A DNA stretch of 64,000 bases from Cryptosporangium arvum DSM 44712 (lineage in GTDB: Bacteria; Actinomycetota; Actinomycetes; Mycobacteriales; Cryptosporangiaceae): NCBI RefSeq assembly GCF_000585375.1, contig NZ_KK073874.1, positions 434,001 to 498,000 on the forward strand, written 5' to 3'. The position numbers and the translations under genes are program-made. Within the stretch, counting starts at the first letter, position 1, and every line of letters starts with the position of its first letter. The notes beneath the pieces are model-generated. The model saw only the letters and a list, made by a program, of their open reading frames with translations, was not told the DNA's origin and ran no database searches. Shown here piece after piece: positions 7,839-19,623 of the stretch.

Positions 7839-9359
7839 GTGACCGAGAACTCCACTGCTCCCGACGCTGACGGCGACGCTTTCGACAACGACCTGCCGGA
7901 GCAGGTACGGGTGCGGTTGGAGAAGCGGGCCCGGATGCTCGCCGAGGGCACCGAGCCGTACCCGGTGGGATTCCCACGCACCTCCACGCTCGCCGCTATC
8001 CGCGGCCGCTACGTCGATCTGGGGCCCGACGAGCACACCGGTGAGCGGGTATCGGTCACCGGCCGGGTCATATTCATTCGCAACACCGGAAAGCTCTGCT
8101 TCGCGACTCTGCGTGAGGGCGACGGCACCGAGTTGCAGGCGATGCTCAGCCTCGCCCAGGTCGGCGCGGAATCGCTGGAACAGTGGAAGGCCCTGGTCGA
8201 TCTCGGTGACCACGTCGGTATCGAGGGTGAAGTCATCACCTCGCGGCGGGGTGAGCTGAGCGTGTTCGCCGATCGGTGGATTCTCACCACTAAGGCGCTG
8301 CGCCCGTTGCCGGTCGCGCACAAGCCGATGGGCGAGGAAACTCGCATCCGCCAGCGTTATGCCGATCTGATCGTGCGGCCCGAAGCGCGCCGGATGGTGG
8401 AAGTGCGTACCGAGACGGTACGTGCATTGCGGGATTCCCTGAACCGTCGGCAGTTCCTCGAGGTCGAGACGCCGATGTTGCAGTCCGTACAGGGCGGCGC
8501 CGCGGCGCGACCGTTCATCACCCATTTCAACGCGTTCGATCTCGACGTGTACCTGCGCATCGCTCCTGAGCTGTTCCTGAAGCGTTGTGTGGTCGGTGGT
8601 ATCGAGAAGGTTTACGAGATCAATAGAAACTTCCGCAACGAAGGGGCGGATTCAACGCACTCGCCGGAATTCACCATGCTCGAGGTGTACGAAGCGTACG
8701 GCGACTACGACACGATGGCCCGGCTGACCCGCGAGCTGTATCAGGAAGCCGCGACCACGGTGTTCGGCTCGACGGTGGTGGAGCGCTTCGACGGCACCGA
8801 GATCGACCTCGGCGGCGAATGGCAGACCGCGTCGCTGTTCGAGCTCGTCTCCGGGGCGGTCGGCGAGGACGTCACGCCGGAGACGCCGATCGAGACGCTG
8901 CGCGGGTACGCCGAGAAGCACGGGATCGCTGTGAATCCACTGTGGGTTCACGGCAAGCTGGTGGAGGAGTTGTTCGAGGCGCTCTGTGAGGAGCAGCTCG
9001 CCGGCCCGATCTTCGTGCGTGACTATCCGCTCGACACCAGCCCGCTCACCCGCCCGCACCGGTCGCGGCCCGGCGTCGCCGAGAAGTGGGACCTTTACAT
9101 CGACGGCGTGGAGCGCGGCACCGCGTACTCCGAACTGGTCGATCCGGTGATCCAGCGGGAAAAGCTGGTGGCCCAAGCGGCGCTCGGCGCCAAGGGTGAC
9201 GTCGAAGCGATGCAGTTGGACGAGGACTTCCTGCGCGCGCTCGAATACGGCATGCCACCATCCGGTGGAATGGGTATGGGTGTGGACCGTATGCTCCAGG
9301 TGTTCACCGGTCGGGGCATCCGGGACACGATTCTCTTCCCGTTCGTGCGGCCGGTATAA
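7839..9359 (+). CDS. lysS: Lysyl-tRNA synthetase, class II
   Basis: LysS charges tRNA-Lys with lysine in the cytoplasm. The 506-residue protein has an N-terminal OB-fold anticodon-binding domain (about residues 65-170, with [19 protein letters not shown]) and a class II catalytic core. Motif 1 surrounds [20 protein letters not shown], motif 2 is [20 protein letters not shown], and motif 3 is [15 protein letters not shown] near the C-terminus. Length and order are normal. It lies between the cofactor operon and lsr2, as in many actinomycetes (lysS-lsr2-clpC). The start is a GTG with no ribosome-binding site but a TAGGCT seven bases upstream. Codon use is slightly less GC-extreme than its neighbours. 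Confidence 0.95.
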   Translation: MTENSTAPDADGDAFDNDLPEQVRVRLEKRARMLAEGTEPYPVGFPRTSTLAAIRGRYVDLGPDEHTGERVSVTGRVIFIRNTGKLCFATLREGDGTELQAMLSLAQVGAESLEQWKALVDLGDHVGIEGEVITSRRGELSVFADRWILTTKALRPLPVAHKPMGEETRIRQRYADLIVRPEARRMVEVRTETVRALRDSLNRRQFLEVETPMLQSVQGGAAARPFITHFNAFDLDVYLRIAPELFLKRCVVGGIEKVYEINRNFRNEGADSTHSPEFTMLEVYEAYGDYDTMARLTRELYQEAATTVFGSTVVERFDGTEIDLGGEWQTASLFELVSGAVGEDVTPETPIETLRGYAEKHGIAVNPLWVHGKLVEELFEALCEEQLAGPIFVRDYPLDTSPLTRPHRSRPGVAEKWDLYIDGVERGTAYSELVDPVIQREKLVAQAALGAKGDVEAMQLDEDFLRALEYGMPPSGGMGMGVDRMLQVFTGRGIRDTILFPFVRPV

Positions 9360-9391
9360 GGCGCGGTACGGTTACCGAGCGTTTCCGCGAT

Positions 9392-9448
9392 ACTGGGTAT
9401 TGGCATTGCGGTCTCCGCCGTGATTGTATTTAGTCGTACCCAGTTTTT
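9392..9448 (+). terminator. Nested hairpin with T5 tract in the lysS-lsr2 gap
   Basis: Arms ACTGGGTA (9392-9399) and TACCCAGT (9437-9444) pair perfectly and run into TTTTT (9444-9448). Inside the loop, GCGG and CCGC (9408-9418) form a smaller hairpin. It ends 11 bases before the lsr2 ribosome-binding site. It could be the lysS terminator or an attenuator in the lsr2 leader. The 37-base loop makes a simple intrinsic terminator less certain. Confidence 0.45.
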
Positions 9449-9469
9449 CTGGTGATCCGGGAGGAATTC

Positions 9470-9820
9470 GTGGCGCAGAAGGTGCAGGTGCTTCTCGTCG
9501 ATGACATCGACGGAGGCGACGCAGAAGAGACGGTCTCGTTCTCGCTCGACGGCGTGTCTTACGAAATCGACTTGTCTGCGAAGAACGCCGCGACGCTGCG
9601 CGACGCGGTTGCGCCTTACGTCGGCGTCGCCCGCAAGGCCGGCCGTGCGCAGGCCACGAAGGCCGCCGCCGCCACCCGAGTCCGTTCGTCCGGTTCCACC
9701 GCGACCGCTGATCGCGAGCAGAACCAGGCCATCCGGGAATGGGCGAAGAAGCGCGGATTCAAGGTTTCCGATCGCGGCCGCATCCCGAGCGACATCGTGA
9801 AGCAGTTCCACGCGGGCTGA
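9470..9820 (+). CDS. lsr2: Lsr2 family nucleoid-associated protein
   Basis: Lsr2 is a small H-NS-like protein that bridges DNA and silences AT-rich, often horizontally acquired genes in actinomycetes. The N-terminal dimerisation domain begins [18 protein letters not shown], followed by a beta-strand region and a linker. The C-terminal DNA-binding domain contains [20 protein letters not shown], with the RGR that inserts into the minor groove. An in-frame GTG at 9452 exists, but GTG 9470 has GGGAGGA (9459-9465) in front and gives the classical MAQKV start, so the protein is 116 residues. The 110-base leader is relatively AT-rich and carries a nested hairpin. Confidence 0.95.
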   Translation: MAQKVQVLLVDDIDGGDAEETVSFSLDGVSYEIDLSAKNAATLRDAVAPYVGVARKAGRAQATKAAAATRVRSSGSTATADREQNQAIREWAKKRGFKVSDRGRIPSDIVKQFHAG

Positions 9821-9925
9821 CTTTCGCCCGCGCGCTCCCCACGGGCCACCGTCCCTCGGCCCGGCACCCCGCGCACGTCCGCCGACCTCGACGTCCGTAA
9901 TCTGCAGGTAGCGGCAGATACGGCT

Positions 9926-9942
9926 GTTCGCTCTCAGCGGAC
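9926..9942 (+). promoter_or_regulatory. Candidate ClgR operator upstream of clpC
   Basis: GTTCGCTCTCAGCGGAC is a near-perfect inverted repeat (GTTCGCT / AGCGGAC). It exactly fits the GTTCGC-N5-GCG pattern known for ClgR, the activator of clp and lon genes in Streptomyces and relatives. It lies about 170 bases before the clpC start codon. A possible -10 element, TACAGT, is at about 10037-10042. Confidence 0.65.
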
Positions 9943-10112
9943 AGCTGGTCGGAAGTGAGACTTCGGCTTCACCGTTGTAGGAACTGTGGTCGTACTGATC
10001 CGGTCCCCATGGCGGGTGGCCGGAGGTCACCACCCGACTACAGTGGTGGGACGAGCGCCATCAGGTGTTCGCGACCACACGGTGCTCACCGGCACGTGAG
10101 GAGCAACGAGGG

Positions 10113-12644
<2,532 letters not shown>

Positions 12645-12658
12645 CGCGTGCAGTTCCG

Positions 12659-12689
12659 AAAGGGCGGGCCCCAGTGGGGTCCGCCCTTT
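12659..12689 (+). terminator. Rho-independent type hairpin after clpC
   Basis: A 14-bp stem (12659-12672 with 12676-12689, one G-U pair, loop AGT) starts 14 bases after the clpC stop. The descending arm ends in TTT. On the opposite strand it may also serve mutY, which converges from the right and ends at 12737. Confidence 0.8.
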
Positions 12690-12736
12690 CGCGTGCGCGG
12701 CCGGGTTTTCGGGGCTACGACGGGTTGCCGGGCGTC

Positions 12737-13618
12737 TCAGCGGGCGCCGGGGAGGGCGTAGCGGCCGTCCGGTAGCGGGTCCACCAGGCCGTCGGTCACC
12801 AGCCCGTCCAGGGCGCGTGCTCGCTGCACCGGCTCGTGCCACACCACGTCCAACGCGGCCTGCGGCACGGGGCCCTCAGCGTCGCGCAGGACGGCCAGGA
12901 GACGCCCTCGTACCTGGCGGTCGGTCCCGGCGTACCCCTGCGGGCGCTTCACCGGGCCGTCGTAGGCGGGCTTCCCGGCCCGGAACCAGGCGCAGTCGTC
13001 CACGACCGGGCAGTCGGCACAGCGCGGCGCCCGGGCCGTGCACACGAGCGCGCCCAGCTCCATCACGGCCACCGCGTACCGCGCCGCGACCGCGGCGTCC
13101 GTGGGCACCAGCGGCTCGGCCAGTGCCAGATCGCGCGCCGCGGAGCCGGGCGGGGAGTCGGCGACGCCGGTGACGACCCGGCTCAGCACGCGCCGCACGT
13201 TCGTGTCGACGACCGCGTGCCGCTGGCGGTACGCGAACGACGCCACGGCCCGCGCGGTGTACGCCCCGACGCCGGGCAGCGCCAGCAGCGCGTCGAGGTC
13301 GGTGGGCAACTCGCCGCCGTGCCGCGTCGTGATCGCCACCGCGCACTCGTGCAGGCGCAGGGCCCGGCGCGGATAACCGAGCCGCCCCCACATGCGGACG
13401 GCCTCACCCGGCTCGTCCGCGGCCATCGCGGCGGGGGTGGGCCAGCGCTTCATCCACTCCACCCAGGCCGGAAGGACCCGGGAGACCGGCGTCTGCTGGA
13501 GCATGATCTCGCTGACCAGGACGCCCCAGGGAGTGGCGTCGTCGGTGCGCCAGGGAAGGTCGCGGGCGTTCTCGTCGTACCAGTCGAGGACGAGGGCGGC
13601 GAAGCGTGTCTCGGACAT
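12737..13618 (-). CDS. mutY: A/G-specific adenine DNA glycosylase
   Basis: MutY removes adenine mispaired with 8-oxoguanine. The helix-hairpin-helix with glycine loop is LLALPGVGAYTARAV, followed by the catalytic aspartate region VVDTNVRRVLSRV. SEIMLQQTPVSRVLP is the adenine-specific motif that separates MutY from endonuclease III. The 4Fe-4S cluster ligands follow the C-x6-C-x2-C-x5-C rule (CTARAPRCADCPVVDDC). The C-terminal NUDIX-like 8-oxoG recognition domain is very short, as in other actinobacterial MutY (293 residues). The longest frame starts at 13753, but MSETRFAALVLDWYDENA at 13618 is the natural start; TACGAT eight bases upstream may be its -10 element. Confidence 0.92.
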   Translation of the reverse strand: MSETRFAALVLDWYDENARDLPWRTDDATPWGVLVSEIMLQQTPVSRVLPAWVEWMKRWPTPAAMAADEPGEAVRMWGRLGYPRRALRLHECAVAITTRHGGELPTDLDALLALPGVGAYTARAVASFAYRQRHAVVDTNVRRVLSRVVTGVADSPPGSAARDLALAEPLVPTDAAVAARYAVAVMELGALVCTARAPRCADCPVVDDCAWFRAGKPAYDGPVKRPQGYAGTDRQVRGRLLAVLRDAEGPVPQAALDVVWHEPVQRARALDGLVTDGLVDPLPDGRYALPGAR

Positions 13619-13729
13619 CGGAAGTGATCGTATTGGACGCCCTGAGCTTGTGATTGTCTCCACGTCAGGTTGAGACCTGCGGCGTGCCGTCACACGCGAC
13701 GAGCCGCGGGGCGATACGGTTCGGACACC

Positions 13730-14443
13730 ATGAACTGGACGGTCGGACCCCACCCATCCAGCGTCTACTGGCGTCGGCGCCTGCTTCTCCTCGTGCCGTT
13801 GCTGCTGGTCCTGCTCGTTGCCGCGTCGTGCCTGATCACGAGCGGATCGAGTGGCGACAAGGCGCAGATCGCCGGCGTGCCCAAAAGCAGTGCCGCCTCT
13901 CCGGCCGGCGGTGCCAGCCCCACCGACCCCGGTGAATCGGGCGTCGGCTCGGCTGGCGCGTCCCCGAGCCAGGAGTCGCCGGACTCGGCCACCGCGGCCC
14001 CGGAGGCCCCCGAGCAGCCGGCCGGCGGTTCGACGTCGGCGGCGGCCGCGTGCCCGGACTCGGCGCTGACGGTCACCGCGGTCCCGTCCGACGGAGCCGT
14101 GCGCATCGGTGAGTTCGCGTCGATGAAGCTGACCGTCAAGAACACTTCGAACGCGGCCTGCCGCCGCGACGTGGGCTCCAACGAGCAGGAGCTGAAGATC
14201 CTGTCCGGCCCGACGAAGGTGTGGTCCTCGGACGACTGCAGCTCCCGCGCGGACGCCTCCGCGGCCAAGGTCGACCGCAAGATCGTGCCCGGTGAGACGC
14301 TCAACTACTTCATCAAGTGGGGCGGCACGTCGTCGTCGAAGAACTGCGTGACCGGGGCGCCGGTGAAGCCCGGCAAGTACCAGCTGGTGGCCCGGCTGGG
14401 AACGCTGGAGAGCAAGCCGGCAGCGTTCACCGTCAGCCCCTAG
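13730..14443 (+). CDS. Membrane-anchored extracytoplasmic protein of unknown function (Rv3587c position)
   Basis: A 237-residue protein with a short basic N-terminus and one strong hydrophobic segment ([15 protein letters not shown], about residues 18-35), so the rest is probably outside the cell. A Ser/Ala/Pro/Gly-rich linker (about 36-105) follows. The C-terminal domain has beta-rich character and paired cysteines ([37 protein letters not shown]). Similar proteins lie beside disA in actinomycetes, for example Rv3587c in M. tuberculosis. No enzymatic motif is seen. The domain could be a ligand- or polymer-binding fold. ATG 13730 is chosen because it gives a proper signal anchor; a TACGGT box lies ten bases upstream. 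Its stop codon overlaps the disA stop on the other strand. Confidence 0.75.
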   Translation: MNWTVGPHPSSVYWRRRLLLLVPLLLVLLVAASCLITSGSSGDKAQIAGVPKSSAASPAGGASPTDPGESGVGSAGASPSQESPDSATAAPEAPEQPAGGSTSAAAACPDSALTVTAVPSDGAVRIGEFASMKLTVKNTSNAACRRDVGSNEQELKILSGPTKVWSSDDCSSRADASAAKVDRKIVPGETLNYFIKWGGTSSSKNCVTGAPVKPGKYQLVARLGTLESKPAAFTVSP

Positions 14444-15537
14444 ACGTAGCGCTCCAGGATCGAGGATTCGGCCAGGCGGGAGAGGCCTTCGCGCACCGAG
14501 CGGGCCCTGGCGTCGCCGACGCCCTCCACCGCGCGCAGGTCGTCGACGGTGGCGCCGAGCAGCTTCTGCAGGCCGCCGAAGTGCTCGACGAGCCGGTCGA
14601 TGACCGCGCCGGGCAGCCGGGGCACCTTGGCCAGCAGCCGGTAACCACGCGGGCTGACGGCGCCCTCGAGCGCGTCGGCGGTGGCCGGGTACCCGACGCC
14701 CCGCGCGACGAGCGTGAGGTCGAGCAGCTCGGTGGCCGACAGCCGGTCGAGATCGTCGAGGACCTCCTCGACCGACCGGTTGCGGCGCCCCGAGGGCAGG
14801 TAGTCGCGGATGACCAGCTCGCGGTCGGCGTCGACGCCGGCCATGAGTTCGTCGAGCTGGAGCTTGAGCAGGCGGCCGTCGGTGCCGAGCTCGATGACGT
14901 ACCCCGCGATCTCGTCAGAGATGCGCCGGACCATCTCCAGCCGCTGGGTGACCGACATCGCGTCGCGCACCGTGACCAGGTCTTCGATCTCCAGCGCCGA
15001 GAGCGTGCCGGCGACCTCGTCCAGGCGGAGCTTGTAGCGTTCCAGCGTGGCCAGTGCCTGGTTGGCCTTGGAGAGGATCGACGACGTCTCGTCGAGGACG
15101 TAGCGCAGGCCGCCGACGTAGAGGCCGATGATGCGCATCGACTGGCTGACCGAGATGACCGGGAACCCGGTCTGCCGGGACACCCGCTCGGCGGTGCGGT
15201 GGCGGGTGCCGGACTCGATCGCCGGGATCGACGCGTCGGGCATCAGGTGGACCGCCGCCCGGACGATGCGCGAACCGTCGTTGGACAGCACCAGCGCACC
15301 GTCCATTTTCGCCAGCTCGCGCAGGCCGGTCGGCGTGAACTCCACGTCCAGCGGGAAACCGCCGGTGGAGATGGCGTCGACGGTCTTGTCGTGTCCGAAG
15401 ACGATGAGCGCGCCGGTGCTGCCGCGCAGGATCCGGTCGAGCCCGTCCCGCAGGGAGGTACCCGGTGCGATCCGGGCGAGCGTCTGCCGGAGCTGCTCCT
15501 CGCGCTCCGTCCCCACCACGGCTGTACCTCCAGGCAT
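14440..15537 (-). CDS. disA: DNA integrity scanning protein DisA (diadenylate cyclase)
   Basis: DisA makes cyclic di-AMP from two ATP and scans DNA for branched or damaged structures. The N-terminal DAC domain (about residues 10-145) has the DGA and RHR signatures, seen as [10 protein letters not shown] and [21 protein letters not shown] helical linker follows, and the C-terminal HhH domain ends [20 protein letters not shown]. The longer frame to 15705 is not needed: ATG 15537 ([13 protein letters not shown]) has GGAGA in front and gives 365 residues, close to the usual 357-360. It sits downstream of radA, whose product is known to restrain DisA in other species. The stop codon shares CTAG with the converging gene. 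Confidence 0.96.
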   Translation of the reverse strand: MPGGTAVVGTEREEQLRQTLARIAPGTSLRDGLDRILRGSTGALIVFGHDKTVDAISTGGFPLDVEFTPTGLRELAKMDGALVLSNDGSRIVRAAVHLMPDASIPAIESGTRHRTAERVSRQTGFPVISVSQSMRIIGLYVGGLRYVLDETSSILSKANQALATLERYKLRLDEVAGTLSALEIEDLVTVRDAMSVTQRLEMVRRISDEIAGYVIELGTDGRLLKLQLDELMAGVDADRELVIRDYLPSGRRNRSVEEVLDDLDRLSATELLDLTLVARGVGYPATADALEGAVSPRGYRLLAKVPRLPGAVIDRLVEHFGGLQKLLGATVDDLRAVEGVGDARARSVREGLSRLAESSILERYV

Positions 15538-15646
15538 TTTGGTTCTCCGGCAGTCTACGGCGACCACACCCCCGCACGCGGTGTGGGCTCGTGCGGGCCG
15601 CCATGTCGGGTTTCCGACTATCCAGGGTGCCTCCACGAGGCAAGGC

Positions 15647-17059
15647 TCACTCCGGCGGTGCCGAAGCCGCTGCGGACAGGCTACGCACCTTGTCCGCGAA
15701 CGCATGCCCCAACGCGGCCCGCAGGTCGTCGACCTCGGTGACCGCGATGCCCTTCGGCTTCCGCTCGATCGAGCCGGTGGGCACCAGCGCGCGGCGGAAA
15801 CCCAGCCGCGCCGCTTCGGCCAGGCGCCGCTCGACCGCGCCGACCCGCCGCACGTCGCCGGAGAGGCCGAGCTCGCCGATCGCCACCAGATCGGGCGGCA
15901 GCGCGTAATCGCGCGCCGCGGACGCCACGGCCAGGGCGACCGCGAGATCGCCGGCCGGCTCGGTGACCCTCGCTCCGCCCACGGTGGCGGTGTAGACGTC
16001 GCGTTCCGACAGCCGCACCCGCCCCCGCCGCTCGGTGACCGCGAGCACCATCGCGACCCGGGCGGAATCCAGGCCGCTGACCGCGCGGCGGGGATTGTTC
16101 AGGTTGCTCGGCGCGACCAGCGCCTGCACCTCCGCGAGCAGTGGCCGGACGCCCTCGAGCAGCACCGCGACGCACGTGCCGGGGACGGCCTCGGTGTGCC
16201 GGGTGAGGAACAGGCCGGACGGGTCGGCCAGGCCCCGGATGCCGCCGTCGAACATCTCGAAGCAGCCGACCTCGTCGGACGGGCCGTAGCGGTTCTTGAC
16301 CGCGCGTACCAGCCGCAGCGTGGAGTGCCGCTCGCCTTCGAAGTGCAACACCACGTCGACCAGGTGCTCGAGGACGCGCGGCCCGGCCACGTTGCCGTCC
16401 TTGGTGACGTGGCCGACGAGGATCGTGGCCATGTTGCGTGCCTTGGCCGACGCGATGAGCGCCGCGGTGACGGCGCGGACCTGGGTGACGCTGCCCGGCG
16501 CGCTGTCGAGCGCCGGGGACGAAATCGTCTGCACCGAATCGACGACCAACAGACCGGGGGAGACCGCTTCGACGTGGCTCAGGAGCGCGGACAGGTCGGT
16601 TTCGGCGGCCAGGTAGAGCGCGGGGTGCACCCGGTCGGTGCGGTCGGCACGCAGCCGCACCTGGGCCGCGGACTCCTCACCGGTGACGACGAGCGCGGGC
16701 GCCCCGCCACCGGCGGCGTAGCGGTGGGCGACCTCCAGCAGCAACGTGGACTTGCCGACGCCGGGCTCGCCGGCCAGCAGCAGCACCGCGCCGGGCACCA
16801 GGCCACCGCCGAGCACCCGGTCGAGCTCGTCGACCCCGGTGGGGCGGGCCTTGGCCGCGCGGATGTCGATCTCGCCGATCGGGCGTGCGGGAGTGGTGAC
16901 CGGGCCGGGGCCGACCTGCTGCAGCGCGACCGGGCCTGCGCCGACCTCGTCGATCGTTCCCCAGGCCTGGCACTCGGGGCAGCGGCCGACCCACTTGGGG
17001 ACGGTGAGGCCGCACTCGGTGCATCGGTAGGCGGGCCGATCACGGTTGCGGGGTGGCAT
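15647..17059 (-). CDS. radA: DNA repair protein RadA
   Basis: RadA (Sms) is a RecA-like helicase/ATPase that promotes branch migration in recombinational repair. It has an N-terminal four-cysteine zinc finger ([18 protein letters not shown]), Walker [10 protein letters not shown], the family-specific [11 protein letters not shown] motif (KNRFG in most homologues; here Tyr replaces Phe), and a Lon-like C-terminal domain with [19 protein letters not shown]. Length from ATG 17059 is 470 residues, which is normal; a start ten codons earlier lacks support. TAGGGT lies seven bases before ATG 17059, suggesting a leaderless transcript. disA follows 109 bases downstream on the same strand. Confidence 0.94.
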   Translation of the reverse strand: MPPRNRDRPAYRCTECGLTVPKWVGRCPECQAWGTIDEVGAGPVALQQVGPGPVTTPARPIGEIDIRAAKARPTGVDELDRVLGGGLVPGAVLLLAGEPGVGKSTLLLEVAHRYAAGGGAPALVVTGEESAAQVRLRADRTDRVHPALYLAAETDLSALLSHVEAVSPGLLVVDSVQTISSPALDSAPGSVTQVRAVTAALIASAKARNMATILVGHVTKDGNVAGPRVLEHLVDVVLHFEGERHSTLRLVRAVKNRYGPSDEVGCFEMFDGGIRGLADPSGLFLTRHTEAVPGTCVAVLLEGVRPLLAEVQALVAPSNLNNPRRAVSGLDSARVAMVLAVTERRGRVRLSERDVYTATVGGARVTEPAGDLAVALAVASAARDYALPPDLVAIGELGLSGDVRRVGAVERRLAEAARLGFRRALVPTGSIERKPKGIAVTEVDDLRAALGHAFADKVRSLSAAASAPPE

Positions 17060-17072
17060 GCGCGCAACCCTA
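17060..17072 (-). promoter_or_regulatory. Possible leaderless promoter for radA
   Basis: On the minus strand TAGGGT (plus 17067-17072) is followed by seven bases and the radA ATG. No ribosome-binding site is visible. It lies just after the upstream gene's terminator, so an independent promoter is expected here. Confidence 0.45.
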
Positions 17073-17090
17073 CGAGGGGCGTGTGACAAA

Positions 17091-17119
17091 AACGGCGGGT
17101 GCCGGAGGCACCCGCCGTT
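17091..17119 (-). terminator. Rho-independent terminator of the LpqE-like gene
   Basis: A perfect 13-bp stem (17091-17103 with 17107-17119, loop of three) is followed on the minus strand by a run of five T (complement of the A tract at 17088-17092). It starts 15 bases after the stop of the lipoprotein gene and separates it from radA. Confidence 0.85.
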
Positions 17120-17134
17120 CTCGATCAGGCCGGA

Positions 17135-17941
17135 CTACTCGTGGCCGCCCTCGGCGTCCTCACCGGCGTGGCTCACCGACTCGCGCGGCAGCGGCGTGCC
17201 CGGGGGCGCGAACGGCACCCGCAGCGTGACGTCGCCGGCGCGCTCGAACGTCAGCGTCACCGCGACCACGGTGGCCGGGTCGATCTTCTCGGAGATCGCG
17301 GTGAGCACCAGCTGCGGGCCACCGACCTCGAGGTCGACGAGCTTGCGGGCGGGCAGGTCGAGCGGGAGCGCGGCGCCGGGCGAGGCGGTGGGGATCGGCG
17401 AATCCACGACCGGGGACGGCGTGCCGCGGGACGGAGCCGGGCTGGGCTGCCCGTTGCTCAGCGTCGGCTCCGGCGTACCGGTGACGACGGGGCCGGACGG
17501 CGTCGCCTCACCGCCGGTGGTGGCGCCGGCCGACGGCGACACGGTCTCGGAGACCGCGGCGCTCGGCGACTCGGACGGCGCGGTGGTGGCCTGACCGCCC
17601 TCGGGGACGACCTGCAGCACGACCGAGCTCGACAGGTCACTGGAGGCGGAGATCAGCCGGTCGGCGGTGTTGCCGTTGTTGATCAGGCGCACGGACAGCG
17701 GAACGCTGCTGCCGGAAGCCCAGTCGTAGCCCTCGGACGGGAACGCGATGAGCGCGTTGCGGATCGCGATGTCACCGACCTTGGCGTCGACGCCCGGGAT
17801 CGCCGGGACCTTGATCGCCGTCTCGGCGACCTGTCCGGCGCTGCAGCCGGTAAGCGCGAACGCCCCGGCGAGACCTAGCGTGATCAGGGTGCCGGCGCGA
17901 CGGCCGGTGCCCCCGGCTGACCGAGTGGTCCAGCGGCTCAC
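17135..17941 (-). CDS. lpqE: LpqE-like lipoprotein
   Basis: A 268-residue secreted lipoprotein. The N-terminus has twin arginines, a hydrophobic stretch and the lipobox LTGC (cysteine near residue 33). The mature part has a beta-rich region (VGDIAIRNALIAFPSEGYDW, VPLSVRLINNGNTADRLISA). A long Ser/Thr/Pro/Glu-rich insert follows (about residues 115-190), then a second beta-rich block ending in VTLTFERAGDVTLRVPF. This split resembles the PCu(A)C/LpqE fold known for copper-binding chaperones, but the H/M copper ligands are not obvious. Gene position next to radA matches lpqE (Rv3584) of M. tuberculosis. The start is a GTG with AGGAAGGA upstream. A role at the envelope is inferred. Confidence 0.7.
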   Translation of the reverse strand: MSRWTTRSAGGTGRRAGTLITLGLAGAFALTGCSAGQVAETAIKVPAIPGVDAKVGDIAIRNALIAFPSEGYDWASGSSVPLSVRLINNGNTADRLISASSDLSSSVVLQVVPEGGQATTAPSESPSAAVSETVSPSAGATTGGEATPSGPVVTGTPEPTLSNGQPSPAPSRGTPSPVVDSPIPTASPGAALPLDLPARKLVDLEVGGPQLVLTAISEKIDPATVVAVTLTFERAGDVTLRVPFAPPGTPLPRESVSHAGEDAEGGHE

Positions 17942-18067
17942 GGCTGCGTCCTTCCTCAGGTGAGACCTAGGTATCTACGTTGCGTAGACCGGTATAGCGT
18001 AGTGTCTGGCCGGTTCAGGCCCGCGCATCGGGTCGGCGTGCCACGCCGACAACACCGGATCAGCAGC

Positions 18068-18904
18068 TCAGAGCGCCGAGCCGCTCAGCAGGAGCAGCAC
18101 CACGTCGCCGAGCGCGGTGATCAGCACCGCGCGGAAGAGCGTCCGCGAGCCGCGGCGCCTCCCCAGTGCCGCGCCCGCTCCGAGCACCACGGCGGTCGTG
18201 CCCAGGATGCTCCAGGCGAGCGGCGTCGGCGGGCCGGGTGGCCCGACCGTGAGCAGCACCGCCACCAGCGCCATCAGCCCGGCCGCGATGGCCTCGGCGG
18301 CGGGGCGGCCCAGCCGGTGCGGCACCCCCCGGATCCCGGTCGCCGCGTCGTCGTCGAGGTCGCTCAGGACGTTGGCGAAATGCGCGCCGGCGCCCAGGGC
18401 GGCGCCCGCCACCAGCAGCCAGGCCGGCGGCCACGGGTGTCCGGGCCGGGCCAGCGTCACGAAGGCCGGTGCCGCCGCGAACGCGAGCGCGTACGGCAGC
18501 GCGGAGAACGGGGTGGCCTTCAACCTGGCGTTGTAGGCCAGCGCGCACGCCACCGCGACCAGGTGCACCAGGCCGGCGCGCCAGCCGGAGAGCAGCGAGA
18601 GCGGAACGCACGCCAGGCCGGCGACGACCGCGGCCGTGCCCACCAGGGACCGGGACACCTCGCCGGTGGCCACCGGCTTGTCGGTGCGGCCCACCGCCGC
18701 GTCGCGCTCGGCGTCGAGCCAATCGTTGCTCCACCCGGTGGCCAGTTGGCCGGAGAGCACGGCGAGCGCCACCGCGACCAGCCCGGCGGCCGGTCGGCCC
18801 GCGGCCGCGGCGAGCGCGGTCACGCCGGCCGTCACGGCCGCGGCCGGTTCCGGATGGCAGGCTCGGAGCAGAGCCCAGGCGCGGCGAAGGTTCAGCGGAG
18901 TCAG
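18068..18904 (-). CDS. UbiA family prenyltransferase, likely CTG start
   Basis: An integral-membrane protein with about eight hydrophobic segments and the prenyl-diphosphate binding motif NDWLDAERD (the NDxxDxxxD signature) followed later by NVLSDLDDDAATGIRGVPHR. These are features of the UbiA superfamily, which transfers a polyprenyl chain to an aromatic or other acceptor. The acceptor is not known here. The first ATG or GTG in frame is at 18835, but the 23 codons before it read like a native N-terminus (LNLRRAWALLRACHPEPAA). A CTG at 18904 overlaps the upstream stop as CTGA. I therefore extend the gene to 18904 (278 residues); the start is uncertain. It is coupled to the thioredoxin-like gene. 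Confidence 0.75.
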   Translation of the reverse strand: MTPLNLRRAWALLRACHPEPAAAVTAGVTALAAAAGRPAAGLVAVALAVLSGQLATGWSNDWLDAERDAAVGRTDKPVATGEVSRSLVGTAAVVAGLACVPLSLLSGWRAGLVHLVAVACALAYNARLKATPFSALPYALAFAAAPAFVTLARPGHPWPPAWLLVAGAALGAGAHFANVLSDLDDDAATGIRGVPHRLGRPAAEAIAAGLMALVAVLLTVGPPGPPTPLAWSILGTTAVVLGAGAALGRRRGSRTLFRAVLITALGDVVLLLLSGSAL

Positions 18905-19623
18905 CGGTTCGCCAGTGCGGCCAGTTCGGGCCGGAGCTGGAACGGGTCGCCGAGGTTCGCCTCGATGCGTCTGATGCGCCCGTCGGTGCGGATGAGTACC
19001 GCGCTGGGCCCGGTGGCCGAGACGCCGGCGATCGACGCTCTGGCGGTGCCGGCGGGGTCGGCGAGCGAGATCAACCGACCGGTCGGGAGCCCGGGAATGA
19101 GTGTGATCGCCTGCTTACTCTCGGTCACCCACACCACGGTGAGCTGGGTTTCGTCGGTGGCCGTCACCAGCTGATTCCGTACCGCGGCGCAGGTGGTGCA
19201 CCCGGCCGGCGAGATCAGCAGCACCGCGGGGCGGAACTCGCGCAGCGACGCGTTGCGCCCACCGTCGCCGCTGAGCGACAGCGCGGGCACCAGCCCGCCG
19301 GCCACCCCCACCGCGACGCTCGGGCTCGCGAGCGGTTCCCGCCGCGGCGGGCGGCTGGGCTTGGGCAGGACGATCACCATCAGGCTGCCGATCGCGGCGA
19401 CCAGGAAGAGGATCAGCGCGCAGAGCGGGCCGGACAGCCCGGGGCGCCCCAACCAGCGGCTACGTCGTCTGCGGGGTCGGTGGGTGGCGAGTTCGGCCTG
19501 GATGGTGGCGACCTCGTTGGAAAGGTCGCGCAGGTCGTCGGGAACAACGATGGTGCCCCACTCGGGAGGCAGGCCGCGGATCTCCCCGTCGGCCGGATCG
19601 TCACTGCCAGGTCGGCGGCTCAT
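18901..19623 (-). CDS. Membrane-anchored thioredoxin-like protein
   Basis: A 240-residue protein with a cytoplasmic N-terminus (about 1-55, arginine-rich RPRRRRSRW), one transmembrane helix (about 60-85, LCALILFLVAAIGSLMVIVL) and an outside domain with a CxxC active-site-like motif, SPAGCTTCAAVRNQL, in a thioredoxin-like context (later GPSAVLIRTDGRIRR). It probably handles thiol redox outside the membrane. Homologues with this layout occur in methylamine-utilisation or cytochrome maturation settings, but no such genes are here. GTG 19638 is possible, but ATG 19623 with GGAGG five bases upstream is preferred. The stop overlaps the putative CTG start of the prenyltransferase gene. Confidence 0.7.
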   Translation of the reverse strand: MSRRPGSDDPADGEIRGLPPEWGTIVVPDDLRDLSNEVATIQAELATHRPRRRRSRWLGRPGLSGPLCALILFLVAAIGSLMVIVLPKPSRPPRREPLASPSVAVGVAGGLVPALSLSGDGGRNASLREFRPAVLLISPAGCTTCAAVRNQLVTATDETQLTVVWVTESKQAITLIPGLPTGRLISLADPAGTARASIAGVSATGPSAVLIRTDGRIRRIEANLGDPFQLRPELAALANR

